Positions 35,111 through 44,393 are shown, counted from the stretch's first letter. The stretch is 64,000 nucleotides of DNA from CAJQLB01 sp041392065 (GCA_041392065.1 JAWKMU010000004.1:124001-188000), one strand, 5' to 3'. Made by a program: numbers and translations. The notes: generated from the letters alone by a model not told the origin.

Positions 35111-36157
35111 TTATTTGAAACTAAATGCAATTCCAGCGGAAGCTGTATTATATTCCTGCAACGAGTAATCAGCAAATATCTTAAAAAATCCAATATTCAA
35201 TCTTGCACCAAGTGTAGCTCTAATTCCATTAGCTTCAAAATCTAAATTAATTGGATCTGTAATGGTTTCGGAATCGCTACCAATAACATTACCTCCACCA
35301 TCTTCTACATCATAATCTACAGTGTAAGTCCCTTTTAATTTTGTTGAAGATGAACCATTATTATATCCTATTCCTCCATATAATGTAATGATTTTAAAAT
35401 CTAATGATGCTAATGCCTGAATGGTCCAAGTATTCATTTTAAATTGTGCTTCTCCATTAGTAACTGTTATATCGTCTGTATTATCGTCATCCACAATATT
35501 GTATGTTACATTCATATTTGTAAAGGCTGCTAAAACAGAAACATTTAGTGGTAATTTTTCTAGTGGACCTAAATATTGCATTAAATCATGTTGTAATCCT
35601 AAACCAAAGAGGTTGGCTTCAACATCATCATCAAAATTTAAGTTTGGTACTAGTCGTAATTTAATATCAGTGTTTAATGGTAATCCAACACCTAGTTGAA
35701 CCATTGGTGTTGGAACAGCATTTATAGGCAAATCTCCTGTAATTCCTCCTGGCATTTCAAAACTAGCTACGTTATAAGTACCATCTCCATTATCAATATT
35801 AACATCAACCGTTGTTTCGGTATCATCTTCACTCATAAGTGTAGGCAACTGACTTTCTCCATTTGGTAATGATAAAAACATATAATCACTAGGAACAAAA
35901 GCAAACATTTGGTCTTTATTTGGAACAAATGAAGCATTTGCATTGATAGTAATATCAAATCCTAATGTTTTATGTGTTTTAGCAGTTGTATACCAACCAC
36001 CATTCATATCATACATTAATCCTTTCATAACTGGATTAACATAATTTTGCATTAAAAGACTAGCATCTTCCGCGGCAATTAAGATGTTTTCTATTTCTTG
36101 AGCTTTAGTAAATGTTGTAGTCAAGAAAAGGAACAATACAATTGTTAGGTTTTTCAT
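35111..36157 (-). CDS. Secreted/outer-membrane protein, DUF6588-like
   Basis: A 348-residue protein with signal peptide (residues 1-19, TFTKAQ), then EDASLLMQNYVNPVMKGLMY, MNGGWYTTAKTHKTLGFD and many short strands ending FKIFADYSLQEY and GIAFSFK, an outer-membrane barrel type of ending. The pattern fits the Bacteroidota family I know as DUF6588; the name is moderately certain. No function is established. Good -7 element upstream and terminator downstream. Confidence 0.75.
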   Translation of the reverse strand: MKNLTIVLFLFLTTTFTKAQEIENILIAAEDASLLMQNYVNPVMKGLMYDMNGGWYTTAKTHKTLGFDITINANASFVPNKDQMFAFVPSDYMFLSLPNGESQLPTLMSEDDTETTVDVNIDNGDGTYNVASFEMPGGITGDLPINAVPTPMVQLGVGLPLNTDIKLRLVPNLNFDDDVEANLFGLGLQHDLMQYLGPLEKLPLNVSVLAAFTNMNVTYNIVDDDNTDDITVTNGEAQFKMNTWTIQALASLDFKIITLYGGIGYNNGSSSTKLKGTYTVDYDVEDGGGNVIGSDSETITDPINLDFEANGIRATLGARLNIGFFKIFADYSLQEYNTASAGIAFSFK

Positions 36158-36180
36158 TTTATTGTTGATTTGGGTTAAAG

Positions 36181-36188
36181 CAAAAATA
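36181..36188 (-). promoter_or_regulatory. -7 element of the DUF6588-like gene
   Basis: TATTTTTG on the minus strand, 24-31 bases before the ATG. Confidence 0.55.
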
Positions 36189-36266
36189 ACATTTTTTTAT
36201 ACATAAACGTATTTTATCGTAAAAAAATTACATTTTATCGATGTTTTTATTAAATAAGACAATAAA

Positions 36267-36289
36267 AAAATGCCCAAATTGGGCATTTT
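36267..36289 (-). terminator. gyrB terminator
   Basis: AAAATGCCCAA/TTGGGCATTTT with a 1-base centre and a T7 run on the minus strand, 21 bases after the gyrB stop. Confidence 0.8.
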
Positions 36290-36310
36290 AAGTTTATATT
36301 GATGCTTAAA

Positions 36311-38260
36311 TTATGCATCAATATTTGCATAAATAGCATTTTTCTCTATAAACTCTCTACGAGGTGGCACATCGTCTCCCATTAACATTGAGAAAATGCG
36401 ATCAGCTTCTGTACCATTATCAATATTCACTTGACGCAAAGTTCTAAACTCTGGATTCATTGTTGTATCCCAAAGCTGCTCGGCATTCATCTCACCAAGA
36501 CCCTTGTATCTTTGTACACTTACGCTTCCTCCAAATTCATCTGCAATAGCATCACGTTCTTTATCATTCCAGGCATATTGTTTTTTATTTCCTTTTTTAA
36601 CTAAGTACAAAGGTGGTGTTGCTATATATACATGACCTTCTTCAATAAGTTCTTTCATATATCTAAAGAAGAATGTTAGGATTAAAGTAGCGATGTGAGA
36701 ACCATCAATATCAGCATCACACATAATCACTATTTTATGATAACGTAATTTTGAAAGGTTAAGTGCTTTACTATCTTCTTCAGTACCGATTGTAACACCT
36801 AATGCTGTAAAAATGTTTTTGATTTCTTCATTTTCAAAAACCTTATGTACCATTGCTTTTTCAACATTAAGAATTTTACCTCTAAGTGGTAAAATAGCTT
36901 GGAATGCTCTGTCACGACCTTGTTTTGCGGTTCCACCTGCAGAATCTCCCTCTACAAGGAACACTTCGCATTTTGCTGGGTCTTGTTCTGAACAATCGCT
37001 TAATTTTCCTGGTAAACCACCAATACTCATTACTGTTTTACGTTGAACCATTTCACGTGCTTTTTGAGCTGCGTGACGTGCTTGAGCTGCAAGAATTACT
37101 TTTTGAACAATAACTTTAGCATCATCTGGATGTTCTTCTAAGTAATCGGTTAACATTTCAGATACAGCTTGACTTACTGAAGCCGAAACCTCTCTGTTAC
37201 CAAGTTTGGTTTTGGTTTGCCCTTCAAATTGTGGTTCAGCAACTTTTACAGAAATTATGGCTGTTAAACCTTCACGAAAATCATCTCCAGCTATTTCAAA
37301 CTTTAATTTGTCTGTCATTCCTGAAGAATCGGCATACTTCTTTAAAGTATTAGTTAAACCTCGTCTAAAGCCAGATAAATGTGTACCTCCTTCGTGTGTA
37401 TTAATGTTGTTTACATAAGAATGTAAATTTTCGGCATAGGATGTATTATAAACCATGGCAACCTCAACTGGGACACCATTTTTATCTCCTTCAAAAGCGA
37501 TGACATCTTTCATTAAAGGCTCTCTGTTACCATCAAGAAATCTAATAAACTCTTTTAACCCTTCTTTTGAATGAAAGGTTTCGCCTTCAAATTCGCCATC
37601 TTTATTTTTACTACGCTTATCTACCAAATGTATGGTTATCCCTTTATTAAGGTAGGCAAGCTCGCGCATTCTACTTGCAAGAGTATCATAACTGTATTCT
37701 AATGTTTGGTTGAATATTTTATAGTCTGGTTTAAAGGTTACGGTTGTACCTCTTTTATCAGTTTCTCCGACCTGCTTTACAGGATATAAAGTTTTTCCTC
37801 TTTCATACTCTTGTTCCCAAATCTTACCATCTCTGTAAACTGTAGCTTTTAAGTGTTCAGATAAAGCATTAACACAACTTACACCAACACCATGCAAACC
37901 ACCTGAAACCTTATACGAATCTTTATCAAACTTACCACCAGCACCAATTTTGGTCATTACAACCTCAAGTGCTGAAACTCCTTCTTTCTTGTGAAGGTCT
38001 ACTGGAATACCACGACCATCATCTTCGGTAGTAATAGAATTATCTTCGTTTATTGTTACTGTAATATTGTTACAATGTCCAGCAAGTGCTTCATCAATGG
38101 AGTTATCTACAACTTCATAAACCAAATGATGTAACCCTCTAACACCAACATCACCAATATACATGGATGGACGCATGCGCACGTGCTCCATTCCTTCTAA
38201 AGCTTGAATGCTATCTGCCGAATAATTATTTTTGTTAAACTCTTCTTTTTCTTGACTCAT
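36311..38260 (-). CDS. gyrB: DNA gyrase subunit B
   Basis: A 649-residue subunit of the type II topoisomerase that introduces negative supercoils. The GHKL ATPase start has EGMEHVRMRPSMYIGD, DNSIDEALAG, DDGRGIPVD and GLHGVGVSCVNALS. The transducer is followed by the TOPRIM region (VEGDSAGGTAKQGRD, CDADIDGSHI) and the tail QRYKGLGEMNAEQLW. Length suits the short GyrB of Bacteroidota, without the extra TOPRIM insertion of E. coli. It is not next to dnaA or recF. Confidence 0.97.
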   Translation of the reverse strand: MSQEKEEFNKNNYSADSIQALEGMEHVRMRPSMYIGDVGVRGLHHLVYEVVDNSIDEALAGHCNNITVTINEDNSITTEDDGRGIPVDLHKKEGVSALEVVMTKIGAGGKFDKDSYKVSGGLHGVGVSCVNALSEHLKATVYRDGKIWEQEYERGKTLYPVKQVGETDKRGTTVTFKPDYKIFNQTLEYSYDTLASRMRELAYLNKGITIHLVDKRSKNKDGEFEGETFHSKEGLKEFIRFLDGNREPLMKDVIAFEGDKNGVPVEVAMVYNTSYAENLHSYVNNINTHEGGTHLSGFRRGLTNTLKKYADSSGMTDKLKFEIAGDDFREGLTAIISVKVAEPQFEGQTKTKLGNREVSASVSQAVSEMLTDYLEEHPDDAKVIVQKVILAAQARHAAQKAREMVQRKTVMSIGGLPGKLSDCSEQDPAKCEVFLVEGDSAGGTAKQGRDRAFQAILPLRGKILNVEKAMVHKVFENEEIKNIFTALGVTIGTEEDSKALNLSKLRYHKIVIMCDADIDGSHIATLILTFFFRYMKELIEEGHVYIATPPLYLVKKGNKKQYAWNDKERDAIADEFGGSVSVQRYKGLGEMNAEQLWDTTMNPEFRTLRQVNIDNGTEADRIFSMLMGDDVPPRREFIEKNAIYANIDA

Positions 38261-38569
38261 ATTATTTAATAATCTATAGTTTAAATTTTCGATTTATTTC
38301 ATAAAAAAAATGACACAAATTGTATCATTTTCAATACATACAAATATACGATTAATTAACCGTTTTTTAAAGGTTTTTGTTGTATTTATCACATAATTAT
38401 CAACATTTGTTAATTATGTAAAAGTGCCTTAAATCGCTTAAAAAGTGTCTTAAATTGGATTTTAATGTTTTTTTGGTCGTTGGCAAAACTGAAAAACTAA
38501 AATCGTCGCTTAGAATTGATTTTTACAATATTGTCTTAGTCTTTTTATTTAAAAATTATAACAGATATT
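38261..38569. other. gyrB upstream spacer
   Basis: The 309 bases without a gene hold the gyrB -7 element, a TTATCAACA word that is one change from a DnaA box (38397-38405), and a direct repeat AGTGYCTTAAATYG (38423-38436 and 38444-38457, 21 bases apart). No small ORF of merit and no clear terminator for the upstream epimerase operon were seen. Confidence 0.6.
38341..38348 (-). promoter_or_regulatory. gyrB -7 element
   Basis: TATATTTG on the minus strand, 81-88 bases upstream of the gyrB ATG, leaving a roughly 75-base leader. Confidence 0.55.
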
Positions 38570-39589
38570 TTATAAAAGTAACTCAATTCCTGAGCCATTT
38601 TTTTTAGGGTAAACTATTTTTCCAAATTCTAATTTAACTCCTTTTGCAATGTCGTTTTTTATAAGCATACCTCCATCGGCATCTAAGTAATCTAAAAGTA
38701 GTGCTATTTGTGCTAAATTAGAAATTCCTACTGTAGATTCTGCCATACAACCAGCCATAACTTTTAAATTAAGCTCTCTTGCCTTATCAATCATTTTTAA
38801 GGCTGGTGTTAAGCCTCCGCATTTCATGAGTTTAATGTTAATACCATGAAAGCCTTCAGCGCATTTTTCAACATCTTCATAACGTTGACAACTTTCATCT
38901 GCAATTAATGGTAAAACACAATTAGCTTTTAAATGTTTCATGCCTTCCCAATCATCAGCATGAAGTGGTTGTTCAATAAATTCTACTCCAAGTTCTTTTA
39001 GTTTGATAGCATTTTGCAGTGTTTCTTCAACTGTCCAAGCGCAATTGGCATCGATTCTAAAAACTGCATCTGTAGTTTTTCTAAGTTCTGATACAATTTC
39101 TACATCGTGTTCTGTTCCCAATTTAATTTTATAGATCGGCCAAGGTGTATCTAAAATTTTTTGTTTCATGACATCAATGGTGTCAATACCAATGGTATAA
39201 TCACTTAATGGTGTATTATCATCATATTTATAAAAATAACTTCTAGTGGTTTGGTTATTTGATTTTGCATAAAAATCCCAATAGGCACAATTAATAGCAC
39301 AAAGCGTAAAATAATCGTCTTTTAAATTACTTTCCAATTGCTTCCACAAAATATCAGGATGAGTTCCATAAGCTTTTTCAATGAGTAGTCTAGATTTTAA
39401 GATAGATAGCTCAATTTTCTCCTTTGTAATATTATAATAAGGATATGGAATGGCTTCACCATAACCATTTATTACTCCATCTGAGATAGTTACTATTACA
39501 GTATCTTGATGAGTTCTTGTAAACCTTGAAATGGTAAAAGGGTGTTTTAAAAACAGTCTATATGGATTTGATTGAAGTGTTAATTTCAT
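38570..39589 (-). CDS. L-Ala-D/L-Glu (dipeptide) epimerase
   Basis: A 339-residue enolase-superfamily enzyme. The acid/base and metal residues appear in YKIKLG (KxK), RIDANCAWT, EFIEQPL, IADESCQ, INIKLMKCGGL and AGCMAESTVGIS. This set is characteristic of dipeptide epimerases, which convert L-Ala-D-Glu from murein into L-Ala-L-Glu for recycling; other dipeptides are possible. It is last in an operon behind two CPBP proteases and a membrane HTH protein, 18 bases after the second CPBP. That pairing hints at a link between peptidoglycan fragments and the regulator, which is inference. Confidence 0.9.
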   Translation of the reverse strand: MKLTLQSNPYRLFLKHPFTISRFTRTHQDTVIVTISDGVINGYGEAIPYPYYNITKEKIELSILKSRLLIEKAYGTHPDILWKQLESNLKDDYFTLCAINCAYWDFYAKSNNQTTRSYFYKYDDNTPLSDYTIGIDTIDVMKQKILDTPWPIYKIKLGTEHDVEIVSELRKTTDAVFRIDANCAWTVEETLQNAIKLKELGVEFIEQPLHADDWEGMKHLKANCVLPLIADESCQRYEDVEKCAEGFHGINIKLMKCGGLTPALKMIDKARELNLKVMAGCMAESTVGISNLAQIALLLDYLDADGGMLIKNDIAKGVKLEFGKIVYPKKNGSGIELLL

Positions 39590-39607
39590 GCCATAAAAAT
39601 ACTAATC

Positions 39608-40423
39608 TTATCTCTTAAACAGTGTCAAAATTTTATCCCACTTCCAAATTATGAAAGTGACCAACAAGAAAAATCCATTAAACAAAATAATTGTTATTAT
39701 AAATGGTGTCCAAGTATCAAAACTAACGCCATTAGGAATATATAAAATACTCTCTCCTGAATTACTGCTAGAAATTAAATGACGCGTCGCCCAATTGTTT
39801 CCTAAATGAAGTCCAATAGGAAAATATATAGTTTTTGACTTTAACAATGCTGTAGCAAATAGTAAATGTCCAACAGGAATAGCAATTGTTAGCATTATAA
39901 TCATTCCTAAATTACTCAATACGCTTTCATCAATAACATGGATAACTGTAAAAAGGATTGAAAACACAATGTTAGCTATAACCACATTAGAAGCTTGAAT
40001 CGTTTTTTTAAATAAGTACCCTCTAAATAAAAGTTCTTCTGTTGCCACTTGTGGTAAAATAAAATAGAAAGCAAGTAGAATTGTTGAGTAATCAATTGTA
40101 GTAGACCATTCAAATACTTCACCATTGTATAATGCTCTTAAATACTTAGCTCCAAAAAAAGCAAAAGCCCCAATTAAAATACCCAATGGTAAAAAATAGA
40201 GATTCTTTACATTAACATTTAATCCAATCGCACTTAGTGATTTCTTTTCTTTTTTATATAAAATGTAAGTAGCCAAAACTAATAATAATGGTGCAGTATA
40301 AGGGAAATACTGCTTTAACACTCCTTTATTTACAAGTACACTTACAAATAGTGCTAAGACAAATAATACTAATGCTAAAGCATATCTTGAAACTAGAGGG
40401 TATTTTTTAACTAAAATTTTCAT
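39608..40423 (-). CDS. CPBP-family intramembrane glutamic protease, canonical motifs
   Basis: A 271-residue membrane protein with about seven helices. All three CPBP/Abi motifs are present: TEELLFRGYLF (EExxxR), FTVIHV (FxxxH) and IGLHLGNNW (HxxxN). The family includes the Rce1-like prenyl protease and bacterial putative bacteriocin-immunity proteins. The active-site set is complete, so it is probably catalytic. Its start overlaps the stop of the preceding CPBP gene by 4 bases, and the two are in fixed ratio by coupling. Confidence 0.88.
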   Translation of the reverse strand: MKILVKKYPLVSRYALALVLFVLALFVSVLVNKGVLKQYFPYTAPLLLVLATYILYKKEKKSLSAIGLNVNVKNLYFLPLGILIGAFAFFGAKYLRALYNGEVFEWSTTIDYSTILLAFYFILPQVATEELLFRGYLFKKTIQASNVVIANIVFSILFTVIHVIDESVLSNLGMIIMLTIAIPVGHLLFATALLKSKTIYFPIGLHLGNNWATRHLISSSNSGESILYIPNGVSFDTWTPFIITIILFNGFFLLVTFIIWKWDKILTLFKR

Positions 40424-41127
40424 TTGCTTGTTGCTTCTGCATTTTTAGGCTTAAATTTTAAATATTGCTTTACAAATATTAAAGTGATTATTGACGGTAA
40501 TAAACCCTTGAAAAGATTAAAAAACAACCAGTTCCAATCTTTAATTTCTATTCGAGATACTTCCTGAAATAGTAGTTCTCCATAAGGTTGTGATTCAAAA
40601 AAACATGCATTTGTAAAATTTACTGCAAGGTGAAAGCCTAAACCCATCATTATTGATTTAGTTTTAGCAAAAGTAAATGCCCAAACATAACCTGTAAGTC
40701 CAGTTATTACAAAAACGTAAGCTAATAGAATAATTCTTTCACCAATTATACCATAAGAAAACCAATGGTAAACTCCAAAAATAATGGCTGATAACCACAG
40801 TGCTTTGGTAGCACCAATTCTTTTAATCAAAATATAAAAGACTGCTCCTCTAAATACTAAATCTTCTGTAAGTGCAGATCGTATATGATATATAAATGCG
40901 TTAAATAAAGCTGTATAATCTAAAGTATTAACCTTCCATTTTACATTTAAAACAAAAGTTTCAATACAGACGTTAATCAATACAATAATAATCATAACCA
41001 AGAAGCCTATTAAGAATTGACCTAGTCTGCTTACATTAGGCACTATACCTAACACATCAATATTTTTTTTCTCAATAAAGTGCAAGAGCACCCAAGAGAC
41101 TACTATTATTACTAATAATCCTAACAT
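40420..41127 (-). CDS. CPBP-family intramembrane protease, variant first motif
   Basis: A 235-residue membrane protein with about six helices. Motif 1 reads LTEDLVFRGAVF, where the second Glu of EExxxR is Asp; motifs 2 and 3 are intact (FGVYHW, LGFHLAVN). It may have altered or no activity. It begins 26 bases after the membrane HTH gene and overlaps the next CPBP gene by 4 bases. Two non-identical CPBP proteins in tandem suggest a heteromeric complex or one catalytic and one regulatory partner; both are inference. Confidence 0.85.
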   Translation of the reverse strand: MLGLLVIIVVSWVLLHFIEKKNIDVLGIVPNVSRLGQFLIGFLVMIIIVLINVCIETFVLNVKWKVNTLDYTALFNAFIYHIRSALTEDLVFRGAVFYILIKRIGATKALWLSAIIFGVYHWFSYGIIGERIILLAYVFVITGLTGYVWAFTFAKTKSIMMGLGFHLAVNFTNACFFESQPYGELLFQEVSRIEIKDWNWLFFNLFKGLLPSIITLIFVKQYLKFKPKNAEATSK

Positions 41128-41153
41128 ATTATTCTATTTAAAATAAAAACTAC

Positions 41154-41723
41154 TTAAACCACTTTCGGCTTTAAAAAAGGAATTGATAATGGATAATTAC
41201 AAGTCTGTTTATTTAAGGCAGACGATATGTTTATGAGGCTAACTATTATCCCAAAAAGAAAAACTGCACCAGTAATAAAAAAACTAAAACCAGGTAAAAT
41301 AAAGAACATTAATAGTGATATTAAAATCAACAAATTAATTGTACTATGAAAGTTAACCACAGCTCTACCATGAGCATCGTATATTTTATTATCATCTGCT
41401 TTGCTAATCCAAATAAAAAGCGGAATCAATACATTAGCAAACGGAATAATAAGTCCTACAAAAGGAGTTCCATGTATTAGCAACATCCATTTACGTTGAA
41501 TCACTTCGTCGTTTGGATTTTCCAGTACTAATAAATCATCTACATCAATATCTAAACCCACAGCCAACAATTTTACGGTTTGTAAGTGTGGTTGTACATC
41601 ACCTTTTTCTATTCGCTGGATGGTTCTTACACCAACAGTTGTTTTATCTGAAAGGTCTTCTTGAGTATACCCTTTCAGTTTTCGTTGATAGATTAAATTT
41701 TCGCTTAACGTTTTACTTTTCAT
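41154..41723 (-). CDS. Membrane-anchored HTH (XRE) regulator with DUF4870-like domain
   Basis: A 189-residue fusion. Residues about 5-65 are a Cro/CI-type helix-turn-helix (YTQEDLSDKTTVGVRTIQRI, EKGDVQPHLQTV). Residues about 75-170 are hydrophobic with four likely membrane helices and HGTPFVGLIIPFANVLIPLF, NFHSTINLLILISLLMFFI, similar to DUF4870. The DNA-binding part would be cytoplasmic and tethered. It is first in the CPBP/CPBP/epimerase operon. A -7 element and operator-like repeats lie upstream. Release by the CPBP proteases is a testable idea. Confidence 0.85.
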   Translation of the reverse strand: MKSKTLSENLIYQRKLKGYTQEDLSDKTTVGVRTIQRIEKGDVQPHLQTVKLLAVGLDIDVDDLLVLENPNDEVIQRKWMLLIHGTPFVGLIIPFANVLIPLFIWISKADDNKIYDAHGRAVVNFHSTINLLILISLLMFFILPGFSFFITGAVFLFGIIVSLINISSALNKQTCNYPLSIPFLKPKVV

Positions 41724-41742
41724 TTTGATTATTTTGATGACA

Positions 41743-41750
41743 CAAATCTA
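41743..41750 (-). promoter_or_regulatory. -7 element of the HTH/CPBP operon
   Basis: TAGATTTG on the minus strand matches TAnnTTTG, 20-27 bases before the ATG at 41723. Confidence 0.55.
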
Positions 41751-41776
41751 CTATGAACTATTGGTTTTTAGCACGT

Positions 41777-41801
41777 CATTTAAATGTCACCTATCTGTCA
41801 C
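41777..41801. promoter_or_regulatory. Operator-like repeats upstream of the HTH operon
   Basis: The palindrome CATTTAAATG (41777-41786) runs into two TGTCAC words at 41785-41790 and 41796-41801, 11 bases apart, one helical turn. They lie 27-58 bases upstream of the -7 element, where an autoregulator could bind. Confidence 0.4.
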
Positions 41802-41867
41802 TTACAGCAAATATAGGTGTTTCAAGATGTAAAGTAGCTTTTTTAAAACTAACATTTTTAATAAAAC

Positions 41868-41900
41868 AAAAAGAGGTTAGCTAATTGCCAACCTCTTTTT
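41868..41900 (-). terminator. asnB terminator
   Basis: AAAAAGAGGTT and AACCTCTTTTT around an 11-base loop, downstream of asnB on the minus strand. Confidence 0.8.
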
Positions 41901-41922
41901 AATAACTAATTAACCAACCAAA

Positions 41923-43593
41923 TTAGCTATTTAAGTAGGCATCATCATGTACTTTAGCCACAGCACGACCTGAAGGATCGTTCAAGTTTTTAAAGGCTTC
42001 ATCCCATTCTAATGCAATTTTTGTACTACACGCAACACTTGGCTCTTGTGGCACACTTAGTGCAGCTGCATCACTTGGGAAGTGCGATTCAAAAATACTA
42101 CGATAATAATACTCTTCCTTGTTTTGTGGTGTTTGAATTGGGAATCTAAAATGAGCGTTAACTAATTGTTCGTCTGTAATTTCTTGTGCAACAACTTCTT
42201 TTAGAGTATCAATCCAGCTATAACCAACACCATCACTAAATTGTTCTTTTTGTCTCCAAGCTACACTTTCTGGAAGCATATCTTCAAATGCTTTTCTGAT
42301 GACCCATTTTTCCATTCGTTCACTATTTATCATTTTATCTTTTGGATTTATTCGCATCGCTACATCCATAAATTCTTTATCGAGAAAAGGCACACGACCT
42401 TCAATTCCCCAAGCTGCTAAACTTTTGTTTGCTCTTAAGCAATCATACTGATGTAGTTTACTTAGTTTTCTAACTGTTTCCTCGTGAAACTCTTTAGCAT
42501 TTGGTGCTTTATGAAAATAAAGATAACCTCCAAACAGCTCATCTGCTCCTTCTCCTGATAACACCATTTTTATTCCCATTGATTTAATAACTCTAGCCAT
42601 TAAATACATTGGCGTGCTTGCTCTTACAGTAGTGATATCGTAAGTTTCTAACTGATAGATTACATCTTTAATTGCATCTAAACCTTCTTGTATTGTAAAC
42701 TTGATTTCGTGATGGACCGTTCCAATATGTTCTGCAACTTTTTTAGCCGCCTTTAAATCTGGTGAACCTTCTAAACCTACAGAAAAACTGTGGAGTTGTG
42801 GCCACCATGCCTCAGATTTATCATCAGTTTCAATACGACGCTGAGCATATTTTTTGGCAATAGCTGATGTGATTGATGAGTCTAAACCACCTGAAAGCAA
42901 AACACCATATGGCACGTCACTCATGAGCTGTCTATGCACAGCATCTTCTAATGCATGGCGCAACTCTGAAATTTCAGTTTTATTATCCTTAACAACCTCA
43001 AAATTTTCCCAATCTCGCTTATACCACTTTACAAACTCTCCATATTTACTACTCATATAATGTCCTGGAGGGAATAGTTGAATTTTTGTACAGAAACCTT
43101 CCAAAGCTTTCAATTCTGAAGCCACATAAAAAGTTCCCTGTTTGTCCCAGCCTATATATAATGGAATAATTCCCATATGGTCGCGAGCAATAAAATACTC
43201 GTCTTTCTCTACATCATATATAGCAAAGCCAAAAATACCATTCATTTCATCTATAAAATCAAAGCCTTTTTCTTTATATAAAGCTAGAATTACTTCACAA
43301 TCGCTTTCGGTCTGGAATTTATAATCAGGAAACTGTTTTCGAAGCTGACGATGATTGTATATTTCGCCATTAGCAGCTAGAATAAGTTTTTTATCTTCAC
43401 TAAATAAAGGCTGCTTTCCAGAGGTTGGATCTACAATTGCCAAACGTTCATGAGCCAAAATAGCTTTATCATCACTATAAATACCACTCCAATCTGGTCC
43501 ACGATGACGAATGGTTTTAGCCATTTCTAAAATTTGAGGTCTTAAATCTTCAGATTTTTGTTTTAAATCGAATGCACATACAATGCCACACAT
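41923..43593 (-). CDS. asnB: Glutamine-hydrolysing asparagine synthetase B
   Basis: A 556-residue enzyme. After Met removal the nucleophile Cys is N-terminal (MCGIVCAFD). The Ntn glutaminase half includes RHRGPDWSG and LAANGEIYNH; the synthetase half has the PP-loop PYGVLLSGGLDSSITSAIA and VLSGEGADELFGGYLYFHKA. It makes asparagine from aspartate with glutamine and ATP. Full length, own terminator. The plus-strand genes beyond 43826 diverge from it. Confidence 0.97.
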   Translation of the reverse strand: MCGIVCAFDLKQKSEDLRPQILEMAKTIRHRGPDWSGIYSDDKAILAHERLAIVDPTSGKQPLFSEDKKLILAANGEIYNHRQLRKQFPDYKFQTESDCEVILALYKEKGFDFIDEMNGIFGFAIYDVEKDEYFIARDHMGIIPLYIGWDKQGTFYVASELKALEGFCTKIQLFPPGHYMSSKYGEFVKWYKRDWENFEVVKDNKTEISELRHALEDAVHRQLMSDVPYGVLLSGGLDSSITSAIAKKYAQRRIETDDKSEAWWPQLHSFSVGLEGSPDLKAAKKVAEHIGTVHHEIKFTIQEGLDAIKDVIYQLETYDITTVRASTPMYLMARVIKSMGIKMVLSGEGADELFGGYLYFHKAPNAKEFHEETVRKLSKLHQYDCLRANKSLAAWGIEGRVPFLDKEFMDVAMRINPKDKMINSERMEKWVIRKAFEDMLPESVAWRQKEQFSDGVGYSWIDTLKEVVAQEITDEQLVNAHFRFPIQTPQNKEEYYYRSIFESHFPSDAAALSVPQEPSVACSTKIALEWDEAFKNLNDPSGRAVAKVHDDAYLNS

Positions 43594-43825
43594 TATCTTT
43601 TTCTTTTAATATTATAACACAAAAGTGACAATATCATATTATATTATAAACATATAACTATCAAATAGTTTTAATTTAAAACATTTTATAGCTTTTTAAT
43701 ATTAAATTAAAATAAAATTTATCAACAAGACTTGATTTCTGGACATTTTGAAAGTTTTAACAAAATCTTTCGACTTTTTGTTCTATCTATTATATATTTT
43801 TAAAATCAAATAAAATTCTTTTAAG

Positions 43826-44359
43826 ATGAAAAAAACAACATTTATTACAACTATCCTATTTACATTTACTGTGCTACTAAGTTCAAATGTAAATGCTCAA
43901 AAATTTCCTGATTTAGACAAAAGCCCTATGGACGCTGCCTCTTTTCCAAGCAGCTACAAAGAGTCTAACAAGGCTGTAAAAATTGTTTACAGTAGACCTC
44001 AATTAAATAATCGTTCTTTAAGTGAATTGGCTCCTAATGGGAAGCAATGGCGTTTGGGAGCTAATGAAGCTGCAGAAATTACATTTTATAAAGATATGAC
44101 TGTGGCTGGTGAGAAAATAAAAGCTGGTACTTACACATTATCAGCAATTCCAGGAGAAAACGAATGGACTTTAATTTTCAGCTCAGATCTTAATGTTTGG
44201 GGAAGCTATTTTTATAAAGAAGCTAACGATGTTGCCAGAGTGACTGTAAAAGCATCAATGGCAGACGAGTCATTAGAAGCATTCTCTATTGTATTTGACG
44301 AAAAAGGTAACATGCACTTAGGTTGGGGAAATGTACGTGTTGAAGTTCCGATGATGTAA
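43826..44359 (+). CDS. DUF2911 secreted protein
   Basis: A 177-residue protein with a signal peptide (residues 1-24, SNVNAQ) and a DUF2911 body: VKIVYSRPQLNNRSLSEL, KQWRLGANEAAEITFYKD, IKAGTYTLSAIPGENEWTLI, WGSYFYKEANDVARV. The family is frequent in Bacteroidota and has no known activity. The body is a beta-rich periplasmic or secreted domain. Followed by a strong terminator. Confidence 0.9.
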   Translation: MKKTTFITTILFTFTVLLSSNVNAQKFPDLDKSPMDAASFPSSYKESNKAVKIVYSRPQLNNRSLSELAPNGKQWRLGANEAAEITFYKDMTVAGEKIKAGTYTLSAIPGENEWTLIFSSDLNVWGSYFYKEANDVARVTVKASMADESLEAFSIVFDEKGNMHLGWGNVRVEVPMM

Positions 44360-44393
44360 AAAAAGACATTCATTAAGATTAAATAAAATTATT

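Noticed and set aside
38261..38569. Chromosome origin near gyrB
   Set aside because: Only one imperfect DnaA-box-like word, no dnaA, dnaN or recF nearby, and no box cluster.
43594..43825. Riboswitch or small gene between asnB and DUF2911
   Set aside because: The stretch is AT-rich without stable stems, conserved boxes or coding pattern.
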